Below are positions 27,655 to 36,497 of a DNA stretch of 64,000 bases, piece after piece (the stretch's first letter is position 1; the number at the start of each line of letters is the position of its first letter). Both the position numbers and the translations under genes were made by a program. The stretch is from assembly GCF_014638915.1 (NCBI RefSeq), contig NZ_BMFQ01000003.1, positions 124,001 through 188,000 of the forward strand, given 5' to 3'. A model generated the notes under the pieces. It made no database searches and was not told the DNA's origin. It saw only the letters and a program-made list of their open reading frames with translations. The stretch comes from Xanthomarina arctica (GTDB lineage: Bacteria > Bacteroidota > Bacteroidia > Flavobacteriales > Flavobacteriaceae).

Positions 27655-30600
27655 CTACTCCAACAAAACAAATCCAGCCCAATAATACGGAGAATACTTT
27701 TTCTTCATATCCCCTTGAGCCATTCGTAAGGATTCATGAACACTTTCTCCTTGAAAGCAATATCCGTAAAATAATTCAAATAATTCGGCTGTTTGAGCAT
27801 CAGGAACTTTCCACAAACTCATAATAATATTTTTCACACCTGCCATTTTAAAAGCACGTTGTAACCCAAAAACGCCTTCACTACCATTAATATCCCCCAA
27901 ACCTGTTTCACAAGCACTTAATACAACCAATTGGCAGGAACTCAAATCCAAATTAGAGATTTCTTTTGCTGTTAATATCCCATCATCAATTACAGAACTT
28001 TTAATAGGCTCTCCCCAATAAGTATTAACACCAGAAAACACTAAACCAGATCGTAACATTGAGTCTTCCGAAGCCTTATAATAGGAAGGCTTTGTCTTCT
28101 CAAGATTGTTATCTTCAAGTATTGTAGGGTTTTCAAAAAAGTAGCCATGAGTTGCCAAATGCAATACAAAAGGCGTTGTTTTCCCATCTAATTGTAAAAT
28201 ACTTGATTTAGTTGCTTGTGTACCATTTATAATTCGAGCTGCATAACCATTGGCGTTACTCTGCTTTTTTATTGTCGTAACTTCTTTTGCCGTTCCTGGT
28301 AAATAGCTCCATGTATTAATACCACTTCTACTTACTAATTCCATAAAATCATCCTCTACTTCAGTAATAACAATATCGTTTCCAACTGAGGAAATAGCAC
28401 TTTGTTTATCATAGTCAATATCACCGTATAAAAGGAGTTCTAGATTCTGTTGTTGTTTAAATACAATTGAATCATAATTTATCAAGCTAGATGAAGAGCC
28501 TAATAAATGTACTTTAAATACTTCACCCAATGTTTTATTTTCCGAAAATGGCAATGCAGCAAAATCTATTTGATGCCCTAACCCTGAAGGAACAATAAAA
28601 ATAGTAGTAATTCCTTCTAACTCTTTAGATAAAGAAGCTATAAATAGATCACTTATAGCTAGCCCTGTATATAGTTTATTTATAGAGGCTTCAGGGGCAC
28701 CAGTTTGATTCAATAATGAATCTAACTGGTGTTGCTCAAAAAGAGGAATATACTTCGGGGATATATAATTTTTCCCTATTATAAAGGCACTATACATAAT
28801 ACTATCAGTCCATTTTGTATCATAATAATTATAGGCTACTAAATCTATGATTATTTCATTTGATTTAAGCTTCTCTTGTACCTGACTAAAGTTTATTGAA
28901 AGAGCATTTTCTGATGTTGCAAAATCAGAAGAGTTTCTACTCAAATATTTTTCTAATTTTTCTGTATCTATATCAAGTTGTTCATATGCTTGAGGCCTAT
29001 CAGAAAGTGGAAGTTTATCCCATTGTGTTAATTGCTTTTTCTGATTTATAAATTGAGTATAGCTATTAACAAGAATGGTGTCTTTTGTTTTTAAAATATT
29101 ATTCTTAATGCGTTGCTGATTACGCAAGGATAAGCTTTTTACTAAAGTTTCAATTTCATAACTATTAGTAGTAATACCTCCGCTCAAATTAGTTTTTTTT
29201 TGAATATATGATAGTGGAAAAAATCTAAAAGCTTCAAAAGATTTATAATAATTTGTTTGTTCTTTCACGGATAAAAAATTTATTGAACGTAAGAACCTTT
29301 GTCTTAAAGGAATTGATATTTGCAGTATTAATTCTTCTACCATAAAATCATCATTCATTTCGTCATATAAAATAATGCTATTATAAAGGGAGTGTAGATA
29401 CCTATCATTATAAACTCCATATGAGTTTTGAATAAGTTTTAACGCTTTCAAAGCATAAAATTTAGATTTATCATAATTGTTAATATTTAGATAGAAAACA
29501 GCTAAATTGTTATACGTAGAGATAAATTCGGGGTGGTTCTCATTTAGCACCTTTGTTTTAATCTCCAATGAAGATAAATACAATTCTTCAGCTTTAATAG
29601 AGTCGCCTTTTAACTCTTGACATGAAGCTAATTGATGAATAGCGTCAGCATAATTTAAATTTTCTGTTCCAAGATTATCAATTATAATATCTACATTATT
29701 TTTTGCAAAAAATTCCGCTTCAATATATTTTCCTTGTTTTAAATATAAAACAGCGAGATTATTTAAAACAAGGGCGCAGTCTATGTGATTATTCCCTAAA
29801 ATTTTAATTTTAATTGCAAGAGACTGCATTAAATAATCTTGTGCTTTTGTATAATTTTTTATTTGAATATAAAACATCCCTAAATTATTAAGTGAAGTCG
29901 AATAATCTAGATTTTCGGTTCCAAGAATATTTTTTCTAATATTTAATGACTTAATATAATATTCTTCTGCATTCATAAAATCACCTTTATCTTTATAATG
30001 TAGCCCTACATTACTAAGTGAAATTGCATATCGTAAATCTTGATCTCCAAATATTTGTCTTCTTGTATTTAATCCTTCCAGATGAAATACTTCTGCTTTA
30101 TCAAATTCTCCAATTTCATCATATAAAACAGCCAAATTATTTAAAGACATTAAATAATCTATATTGTTTTCACCCAATAATTCTTTCCTTTTTTTAGTTA
30201 ATTCCTGCAATATGCGTTCTGCTTTTTTATAATCTCCTTTTAATCGGTATAACTCAGCCAAATTATTCTCCGAATTCATAAAATCTGGATGATTCTCTCC
30301 TAGAATTATTTTTCTAATATTATAAGATTTTAAATAATAAATCTCAGATAATTCATACTTTCCAGTAATCTTATATAAATAACCCAGGTTATTTAAGGTA
30401 GTTAAATATTCTGGGTTTTCTTTATCATCGTGAAGTTCATAAAAAGATAAATTGTTTTTGAAAATTATTTCAGCTTCAGAAAATTTATATTGGTCAATAT
30501 AATTACTTGCAAGATTTCCATAAGCAATTCTATACTTAGAATGGTTTTCACCAAGAATATCTTTAAAAATTTCGATGGATTGTTTATGATATTCTTCTGC

Positions 30601-31056
30601 TAATTTAAAATCTCCTAAGTTGTTATATACCTTACCTAGGTTCGTTTGAATTGTAGCATAATCTAAATTATTTGGCTTGGATACAGACAGAGCTTCAATA
30701 AATATTTTTTCTGCTTTATTATAATTTCCCAAAGAACTATAACAATTAGCTAAATTATTTAGTAAGGTGAGATAGTCTTCTTGGTTTTCAGTATAAAATG
30801 CTTTTTGAATTTCTATTGATTTAAGGTGCAAATCAATAGCTTTTTCATAATTTCCTTCTCTTTGATAAATAATCCCCAAACTTTTTAAAGAAGTTGCGTA
30901 TTCATAACTATTGTTTCCAAATTTTATTTTTATGGTATCAGCAAAAAGCAGAGCTTTATTAAAATCCTTTTTATCATGATAATAAAAAATACTGTCATTA
31001 AATTTTTGCCCAAATAATGGAGAAGTAATAAAAAACATAAAAACTATTATTTTCAT
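27655..31056 (-). CDS. Exported TPR-CHAT protease, copy 1
   Basis: 1133 residues from the ATG at 31056, which overlaps the M48 gene stop as ATGA and gives a good signal peptide (MKIIVFMFFITSPLFG). It carries about twelve kinesin-light-chain-type TPRs of ~42 residues (30-560) with repeated NNLAxLY and ILGENH text, the most regular TPR array of the four. The CHAT domain has His near 968 and Cys near 1049 in LHLATHGYF and VVLSACETGLGD. KLC-type TPRs usually bind peptides or proteins, so this part could be the sensor. Translational coupling to the M48 peptidase suggests joint action. Confidence 0.9.
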   Translation of the reverse strand: MKIIVFMFFITSPLFGQKFNDSIFYYHDKKDFNKALLFADTIKIKFGNNSYEYATSLKSLGIIYQREGNYEKAIDLHLKSIEIQKAFYTENQEDYLTLLNNLANCYSSLGNYNKAEKIFIEALSVSKPNNLDYATIQTNLGKVYNNLGDFKLAEEYHKQSIEIFKDILGENHSKYRIAYGNLASNYIDQYKFSEAEIIFKNNLSFYELHDDKENPEYLTTLNNLGYLYKITGKYELSEIYYLKSYNIRKIILGENHPDFMNSENNLAELYRLKGDYKKAERILQELTKKRKELLGENNIDYLMSLNNLAVLYDEIGEFDKAEVFHLEGLNTRRQIFGDQDLRYAISLSNVGLHYKDKGDFMNAEEYYIKSLNIRKNILGTENLDYSTSLNNLGMFYIQIKNYTKAQDYLMQSLAIKIKILGNNHIDCALVLNNLAVLYLKQGKYIEAEFFAKNNVDIIIDNLGTENLNYADAIHQLASCQELKGDSIKAEELYLSSLEIKTKVLNENHPEFISTYNNLAVFYLNINNYDKSKFYALKALKLIQNSYGVYNDRYLHSLYNSIILYDEMNDDFMVEELILQISIPLRQRFLRSINFLSVKEQTNYYKSFEAFRFFPLSYIQKKTNLSGGITTNSYEIETLVKSLSLRNQQRIKNNILKTKDTILVNSYTQFINQKKQLTQWDKLPLSDRPQAYEQLDIDTEKLEKYLSRNSSDFATSENALSINFSQVQEKLKSNEIIIDLVAYNYYDTKWTDSIMYSAFIIGKNYISPKYIPLFEQHQLDSLLNQTGAPEASINKLYTGLAISDLFIASLSKELEGITTIFIVPSGLGHQIDFAALPFSENKTLGEVFKVHLLGSSSSLINYDSIVFKQQQNLELLLYGDIDYDKQSAISSVGNDIVITEVEDDFMELVSRSGINTWSYLPGTAKEVTTIKKQSNANGYAARIINGTQATKSSILQLDGKTTPFVLHLATHGYFFENPTILEDNNLEKTKPSYYKASEDSMLRSGLVFSGVNTYWGEPIKSSVIDDGILTAKEISNLDLSSCQLVVLSACETGLGDINGSEGVFGLQRAFKMAGVKNIIMSLWKVPDAQTAELFELFYGYCFQGESVHESLRMAQGDMKKKYSPYYWAGFVLLE

Positions 31057-32195
31057 AGCTTTAAATTTTTCCATATTTCCAAAGCCTTTTCTTCCATCTC
31101 CAGATTATAATAAGCAATCGCCAAAATCCGTTGAGCAGCTCTACTATTTTGTTGTTCTTTTGGAAGTTCATTTATTTTCCCTATCGCAGCCATGGAATTA
31201 CCCAAAAGTTCAAAAACACAGGCAAGGTTAATATAGCTTTGAGTATAAGTATCATCCAGGCTAATAGCTTTTTCAAAATCCTTTTGAGCTCGTTTCAATA
31301 AATCTTCCATTAATTGATAACTAGCCTCATCTAAACTGCGTTCTTGCGATGGTTGTTTCAAACGACTATTAGTATCGATCCCTAAAGGATATGAAAAACG
31401 TTCTGGATTTTTATAGGCTTCTCTACTTAATGGTTTATACTTTAAAGCTTTTAATGTTCTGCTCACCCCAAGATTATTATAATTCTCTCTGGATGGAAAA
31501 TAGCTATTTAGAGTTTCAAAATTTGAAATAGCTTGATCATAATCTCCTTTATTATTGGCTGCAATACCTTCTAAAAAAAGCATATAGAGTTCATTAATTT
31601 TTTGCTGGGCCTGTAAATTTATAGCCTTACGCTCTTTTTTAGTTGGATACCCATTGTCACTGTCTACTAATTCATAATAATTATAGATAGCATCCAACAA
31701 CTCAGGATATACATCAAATGGTTTATATCCAGCCATACAAGAATAAAACAATCCCTTGTGATCTGCCTCTGTCTCAATAGCCAGCTTTTCATTTTTAGAA
31801 AGAGCCTTCAATTTATTGCTAAACTCGTTATCCTTTTTTCTAACAGCAAAAGCAAAATCTGTACAAAAGGTATGATCATTATAGTAATGTGCCAATTCAT
31901 GAGCAATAATAATGGATAGTGCGCTATCACTATCTGCTCCAAAACGATTACAAATTATTAATAAATTTTTATCGACACTAATTGTTGGGACAGGTGTGGC
32001 AAAGTATATGGCAGGTGTTCTTCGCTCTTTTGTGGAAGTAATTTTAAGGTTAGGTGCTGTTTTAGAATTTCCATATGCCGCTACTAATTTATTAAACACC
32101 ACAGTTATTTGCTCCTTTTCATTCAAACCTGTTTGAGCAAATGATATATTAAAAACTAAAAATGATAATATAAAATACAATAACGATTTAGTCAT
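31053..32195 (-). CDS. Exported M48-type metallopeptidase with C-terminal TPR-like helices
   Basis: 380 residues from the ATG at 32195. The signal peptide is MTKSLLYFILSFLVFNISFA, and this start overlaps the stop of the upstream gene by 8 bp. The zinc motif is HELAHYYNDH (near residue 100), with a downstream ETEADHKG (about 143-150) supplying the third ligand, as in M48 (HtpX/Ste24/Oma1/BepA-like) peptidases. The second half has TPR-like helices (IAANNKGDYDQAISNFETL and DFEKAISLDDTYTQSYINLA), the BepA-type arrangement. It sits between the membrane protein and the CHAT array; its target could be the CHAT proteins or the membrane protein. Confidence 0.9.
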   Translation of the reverse strand: MTKSLLYFILSFLVFNISFAQTGLNEKEQITVVFNKLVAAYGNSKTAPNLKITSTKERRTPAIYFATPVPTISVDKNLLIICNRFGADSDSALSIIIAHELAHYYNDHTFCTDFAFAVRKKDNEFSNKLKALSKNEKLAIETEADHKGLFYSCMAGYKPFDVYPELLDAIYNYYELVDSDNGYPTKKERKAINLQAQQKINELYMLFLEGIAANNKGDYDQAISNFETLNSYFPSRENYNNLGVSRTLKALKYKPLSREAYKNPERFSYPLGIDTNSRLKQPSQERSLDEASYQLMEDLLKRAQKDFEKAISLDDTYTQSYINLACVFELLGNSMAAIGKINELPKEQQNSRAAQRILAIAYYNLEMEEKALEIWKNLKL

Positions 32196-33339
32196 TTTCA
32201 AAAATAATTTTTTCCAATTGTTCAACTATGGTATCATCATTTTCAACAACCAATTTCACTGGAGAATTAGTATTTATAACATGATAAAATGAATCATCAA
32301 TCTTCAAGTAAAAACCTGCATCATTGAAATGAATAAAATGAAATTTCTGATTTGTATTTTCTAAATTGAGAGTCAATTGATTTTCATCAAAAACATAGGT
32401 GTTTTCTAACAACTTTAAGCTATCTAATTCATTTTTATAAAACGAATCATTTTCATAAGTATCTTCATTTAATATGTCTTTTATAGAAACAATCCTTTTA
32501 GTATAATCATTAAAAATCAGTTCAACTTGCTGATCTTTCTCATTTGAAATGTAGCCCATTCCTTGATTTTCAATAATAGAAACAGTTTGAGTTGTAGTTT
32601 CAACATTAGCTAAAACATGATCAATATTATCGGTACGATCAAAAGATTTGAAATAAAATATACCAGCCATAATTAACACACTAGCAGCAACAGCATATTT
32701 AATCCACGATAATGAAATTACGCGTGAATTTCGAGAATTCTCTTCGGTGTCAAGCTCTAATGTTTTGGAACTACCCAACATTTTTTTCTGATATATCTTG
32801 GACTCTAATTCATGCATGGGCTCTTCTACCTTAACTTCTTTAAGTTCTGCATCCCAAGCACTAAACTGCTCCTTTAAATCAGTCCGAGCCTTTTTTTTTA
32901 AAGCAGTTTCAAGTGTAGATTCTGCAATCACAAAAGCTGCTCGTTGACCCATTTCATCTAAATCTTGAATGATACGTTGACGCTCAGTTTTGGTAATTAC
33001 AGCTTTTAACTGCTGCAATGCAATTATTTTATTATCTAAAATAGAATCCTCTTTACCTAATAACCCAATAATTGATTTATTATTTTTCCCTAAAACAAAA
33101 TCTTCTGCAAGATCAGTCATAAAAGCATCATATAAATTGTCTAATTGACTTATTACATGCTCAGGATTTTTTAACTTCATACGGTATAGTTCCTGATATA
33201 AAGGTTTAGGATCCGATATATACATTAAAAAGCCTTTATATATGGCTTCCCATTCTATTGACTTATCAGAAATTAATAATCCTTGCTCCTGGAAAACTGG
33301 CTCTAATCTATTTTTTATATGTAATATTATTGATGTCAT
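32188..33339 (-). CDS. Single-pass membrane protein, possible anti-sigma factor
   Basis: 383 residues. No N-terminal signal peptide; one membrane segment near residues 211-229 (WIKYAVAASVLIMAGIFYF). The N-terminal ~210 residues are charged and helical and presumably cytoplasmic; the C-terminal ~150 would be periplasmic. That is the layout of an anti-sigma factor, but I see no FecR or zinc anti-sigma motif. The gene begins 1 bp after the sigma-factor stop, the usual place of an anti-sigma partner, and is followed by two kinds of exported peptidase that could cleave its periplasmic part. The anti-sigma role is inferred from topology and order. Confidence 0.65.
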   Translation of the reverse strand: MTSIILHIKNRLEPVFQEQGLLISDKSIEWEAIYKGFLMYISDPKPLYQELYRMKLKNPEHVISQLDNLYDAFMTDLAEDFVLGKNNKSIIGLLGKEDSILDNKIIALQQLKAVITKTERQRIIQDLDEMGQRAAFVIAESTLETALKKKARTDLKEQFSAWDAELKEVKVEEPMHELESKIYQKKMLGSSKTLELDTEENSRNSRVISLSWIKYAVAASVLIMAGIFYFKSFDRTDNIDHVLANVETTTQTVSIIENQGMGYISNEKDQQVELIFNDYTKRIVSIKDILNEDTYENDSFYKNELDSLKLLENTYVFDENQLTLNLENTNQKFHFIHFNDAGFYLKIDDSFYHVINTNSPVKLVVENDDTIVEQLEKIIFEND

Positions 33340-33340
33340 G

Positions 33341-33952
33341 CTATGTATTCATTTCATTAAAAGCAAGTTTCTCTAAACGCTTTTGGCATTTTGCTTTTTG
33401 ATTTTTTGTATTAGAAGGATTAGTATATCCAAAGTGATCTGTTAATTCTGCCATGGACTTCCTATGATACCAAAATAAAGTGAGTAATTCATAACATTTC
33501 CCTCCACTATTTTTTAATTTCTGTAATGCAGCCTCTAATGCTGTAAACTGTGCTTCTTTGTCATTACCCAAATCTTCCAAATCATCTTGAATCTGTGGGT
33601 CGTATTGTTCATTTATTGAATCAACATCAAAGCTTTCATAGGCTTCAAAATTCAATTGTTTCCCTACAGCTTTAAACTTATTTAATACTTGGTATCGGCA
33701 CACGGAATTTAAATATGTTTGTAAAGAACATGTTAAAATAAAATCCCCTTTTACAATTTTTTCATATAAAATCAGCATCACATCCTGATAAATATCTCCT
33801 AATTCTTCTTCTTTGATTTTACTTCCAACAATCAATCTTCTCATAAATAATATACAGTACTCTTTATGTGTTTTATAAATATAACCTAGGTAATCTTGGT
33901 CTTCTTTCACTAACTCAACGAGTTCCTGGTCTGATAACGTTGTAATATTCAT
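33341..33952 (-). CDS. ECF-type RNA polymerase sigma factor
   Basis: 203 residues. Region 2 is visible in LSDQELVELVKEDQDYLGYIY...EELGDIYQDVMLILYEKI (about 6-68) and LQTYLNSVCRYQVLNKFKA (about 76-94). Region 4 is in the C-terminal third (LQKLKNSGGKCYELLTLFWYH, then MAELTDHFGYTNPSNTKNQKAKCQKRL, a helix-turn-helix). An acidic stretch of ~40 residues links the two. First gene of a seven-gene minus-strand operon of ~15.8 kb. Its own upstream region lacks the GGTTACC-N15-TATTAA motif found before seven nearby transcription units, so it may direct those promoters without direct autoregulation. Confidence 0.85.
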   Translation of the reverse strand: MNITTLSDQELVELVKEDQDYLGYIYKTHKEYCILFMRRLIVGSKIKEEELGDIYQDVMLILYEKIVKGDFILTCSLQTYLNSVCRYQVLNKFKAVGKQLNFEAYESFDVDSINEQYDPQIQDDLEDLGNDKEAQFTALEAALQKLKNSGGKCYELLTLFWYHRKSMAELTDHFGYTNPSNTKNQKAKCQKRLEKLAFNEMNT

Positions 33953-34063
33953 ACTGCTAATTCACTTTAATTTAAGATAAACATTTCATGATAGTTTATG
34001 TCCTAAAAATAGATAAATAAGATGAAATAGCATAACAAATAGGCAATTACTAATCTTTAAGGG

Positions 34064-35002
34064 TTATACATATATTGAACTGGCTTTTAACTTATTTTCA
34101 ATCTGATTTTCTTTACAAGAATGACAACATTCCAAACCAAAATGTTCTAATGTAACAGTGTCAATACTATGTAATGTGCTTCTGTATGTCCATTTAAAAT
34201 AATCAATAAGTGCACTCATAAGTTCTTTCTTAATGCGTTTGGATATGACAAACATTTTTTTAACTCTGTCCATTCCATAATTGGTAATAAATTCTGGTGT
34301 AAATAATTCTGAAATTTTATTTGCAATTTCTGTATCGCTCCTTTGTAATAAATAATCAAATTTTGATAATGTTCTGGTTACTTTACACTGAAAATGAAAA
34401 GCGTAGTCATTTTTTAAATCTTCTATATTTTCCAAAAATGTATGATAATTAAATTTTGAGTCCTCCCTCTCTATCGATGAATTAGGTATCTCTTCAATCA
34501 AATTGTACTTTTCATTTAATCTAGCTACACCATATTTCATAGGAAATATATTATTGTATCTAAAAACAACAACACTTACATCCAATATTCCTTCTGAATA
34601 TTGTTCAGCATAACCCTCCTTTTTAAACCAGCTTCTGTAATCCTCTATAGCAACATCACCTAGGTCTCTAATTTCTTGTGGAATATTAAAATTTAAAAAA
34701 TCTTTTTTTAAAAAAGAACAAGCAGAAGACAAATGATATTTAAGTTTTCTTTTGGTTTCAAAAACATACTTTTTCTCATCTTTTTGCTTTGGCACATAAC
34801 TCAAATAATGTTCCATTTGTTCTTTGTTATTTTCAAACAATAATTTAAAATTAAATAAGTATTTCAATTCAACACTATTAAATATATAGTAAAGCTTTTG
34901 ATCATTTAATATATGCTTCATAAAGAGTTGCTGACTCACTTTTGTTTTTAAATCTATTTTTCTACTTAATTTACTATAAGTATGTTTTGTTAAATAGGCC
35001 AT
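34064..35002 (-). CDS. Hypothetical 312-residue protein of the ECF regulon
   Basis: No signal peptide or membrane segment. The protein is helical and basic, with many Lys/Tyr/Phe, and ends with a CCHSCK cluster near residues 293-298 that could bind a metal. I do not recognise the family. It is transcribed from its own GGTTACC-N15-TATTAAT promoter, 27 bp before the ATG, and ends about 110 bp before the sigma-factor gene on the same strand. Read-through into the sigma operon would give indirect positive feedback; I see no clear terminator in between. Confidence 0.65.
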   Translation of the reverse strand: MAYLTKHTYSKLSRKIDLKTKVSQQLFMKHILNDQKLYYIFNSVELKYLFNFKLLFENNKEQMEHYLSYVPKQKDEKKYVFETKRKLKYHLSSACSFLKKDFLNFNIPQEIRDLGDVAIEDYRSWFKKEGYAEQYSEGILDVSVVVFRYNNIFPMKYGVARLNEKYNLIEEIPNSSIEREDSKFNYHTFLENIEDLKNDYAFHFQCKVTRTLSKFDYLLQRSDTEIANKISELFTPEFITNYGMDRVKKMFVISKRIKKELMSALIDYFKWTYRSTLHSIDTVTLEHFGLECCHSCKENQIENKLKASSIYV

Positions 35003-35028
35003 AATTAGATGTGTTTTATTATTTATTT

Positions 35029-35057
35029 ATTAATAACACATACTAGAAAAGGTAACC
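35029..35057 (-). promoter_or_regulatory. Candidate ECF promoter (GGTTACC-N15-TATTAAT) for the 312-residue protein
   Basis: GGTTACC at 35051-35057 and TATTAAT at 35029-35035 on the minus strand, spacer exactly 15 bp, ATG at 35002. Same elements as at 16868, 17529 and 37776. Confidence 0.75.
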
Positions 35058-35073
35058 CAGATATCTAAAAAAA

Positions 35074-35538
35074 TTAATTTGAATCAGCATCCATATAACC
35101 GACATAAATATTTTTTTCTGAATAATCATTAAATATCGTAGTCTTAATCAAGGTGGAATTACCATTTGTTTCTTTTTCTATTGCAATTTTTGAAACACTC
35201 CTTACGGAATTAGTATTCTTTATATAATCCCAATTGAAAGATAAAATGTTTGTAGTAGAGTTTTCAAGATCTAAATCGTTCATTATTTTAATATCTGACA
35301 TGATACCATAAGTCAAAACTTTAGATTTTGCGTATACTTTCGCAAAATAAAAATCTTGACTTCCCTCAATAATATAAATTGAAAAACGAATAGGGTTATC
35401 CACTAATGCTTCACTGATTTCTTTACAGTTTGAAATAACTTTAGTTACGATGTACTGCTCTAAAATAATAAGGTCATCTTGTGCAAAAAGGGAATTGCAA
35501 CCAATTAATAAAAATAATAGAATAGTCTCTAGTTTCAT
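35074..35538 (-). CDS. Small exported hypothetical protein
   Basis: 154 residues with a signal peptide (MKLETILLFLLIGCNSLFAQ). The Cys in LIGCNS could be a lipobox Cys, but the spacing also allows ordinary cleavage after LFA. The mature part is mixed alpha/beta with no motif I recognise. It is the last of three minus-strand genes starting at 37760, with a 70-bp gap upstream and no promoter motif of its own, so it is probably expressed with the membrane and vWA-like proteins before it. Confidence 0.6.
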   Translation of the reverse strand: MKLETILLFLLIGCNSLFAQDDLIILEQYIVTKVISNCKEISEALVDNPIRFSIYIIEGSQDFYFAKVYAKSKVLTYGIMSDIKIMNDLDLENSTTNILSFNWDYIKNTNSVRSVSKIAIEKETNGNSTLIKTTIFNDYSEKNIYVGYMDADSN

Positions 35539-35608
35539 TTGTACTGAAAGCTTTTGTTATCGTAATTTTTGTTTAAGTAAAAATGTCTTAAAAAGAATAT
35601 AATAGAAT

Positions 35609-36469
35609 TTAAAGCTGTTCTAAAAGCTGTGAGCTCATTTGACGCGCTGAACTATTTAAAATAAAGTGATAATCTGTAGCACCAGACTCTTTTAACCACT
35701 TTTCCCAGATATAAGTAATCTTTTTAGTCTGTAAGATGTCCAAAGAGTTTTTACTTTCAATACCTGATACAATCCAATTTACATGACTGCTTAAAGTTAT
35801 TGGAATTAGACCATAATCTTTTTCATTAGCTATGGATGCCCAATCAATCCCTTTTAGTTTCTTTATAAATTGTGTTGATGTGAATCTGTTTTCAGCCTTT
35901 AAAACATGATCTTTTTTCTCAAAATCAAAATACCCATCTGTTATAATTAGTGCTACATTATTATAACCAATTTTTTCAAAGCTATTACCTATATTTAACA
36001 AATAACTCCAGATATCGACACCAAAATAGTCTCGATTTGTTTCACCATATTTACTCGCTTTCAATAACTCCTTTAAAGTGCTTGGTAAAGTCGATGCAAA
36101 ATTACTTATGACCGTATTTTTATCTTTTACAGCAACTTCATCTAAATATATTTGCAACTTATTTTCATAATAATTTACATTTAAAGGACTCCCATTTTGT
36201 GGTATGATTTTTACTGAGAAGCGATCTTTTGAAGTTAATATTAACCCACGTCGTGCTTGTGTTTCAAAGACTTTAAACATTTCCTCAATTAATAGCATAT
36301 CCTTTTCCAATTGATGATCTTGCATTACCCGATCACTTAAATCAAGAATTATAGTATAATTAAGGGGTGTTCTTTTCCCTTGCTCAATAGCATGAACAAT
36401 AGAGTTACTTAATAAAAATATTATTAAAAATATTTTTGTAACCGCGAAATTTGAGTGTGTAGTTTTCAT
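35609..36469 (-). CDS. Exported vWA-like protein
   Basis: 286 residues. A hydrophobic N-terminal export signal (about 8-28, KIFLIIFLLSNSIVHA) is followed by YTIILDLSDRVMQDHQLEKDM, where DLSDR stands in the place of a vWA MIDAS DxSxS motif but is not canonical. NVALIITDGYFDFE (about 167-180) fits the last MIDAS Asp. The fold is likely vWA, with altered metal binding. It follows the four-TM protein gene by 28 bp and probably forms a periplasmic partner of it. Confidence 0.65.
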   Translation of the reverse strand: MKTTHSNFAVTKIFLIIFLLSNSIVHAIEQGKRTPLNYTIILDLSDRVMQDHQLEKDMLLIEEMFKVFETQARRGLILTSKDRFSVKIIPQNGSPLNVNYYENKLQIYLDEVAVKDKNTVISNFASTLPSTLKELLKASKYGETNRDYFGVDIWSYLLNIGNSFEKIGYNNVALIITDGYFDFEKKDHVLKAENRFTSTQFIKKLKGIDWASIANEKDYGLIPITLSSHVNWIVSGIESKNSLDILQTKKITYIWEKWLKESGATDYHFILNSSARQMSSQLLEQL

Positions 36470-36497
36470 AATAATAAATATTAATATTTAAGTGGTT

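Noticed and set aside
18112-31056. TPR-CHAT proteins as part of a type III-E CRISPR (Craspase) system
   Set aside because: No gRAMP effector, no Cas1 and no CRISPR array are present, and these CHAT proteins have signal peptides, so they are not expected to meet a cytoplasmic RNA-guided complex.
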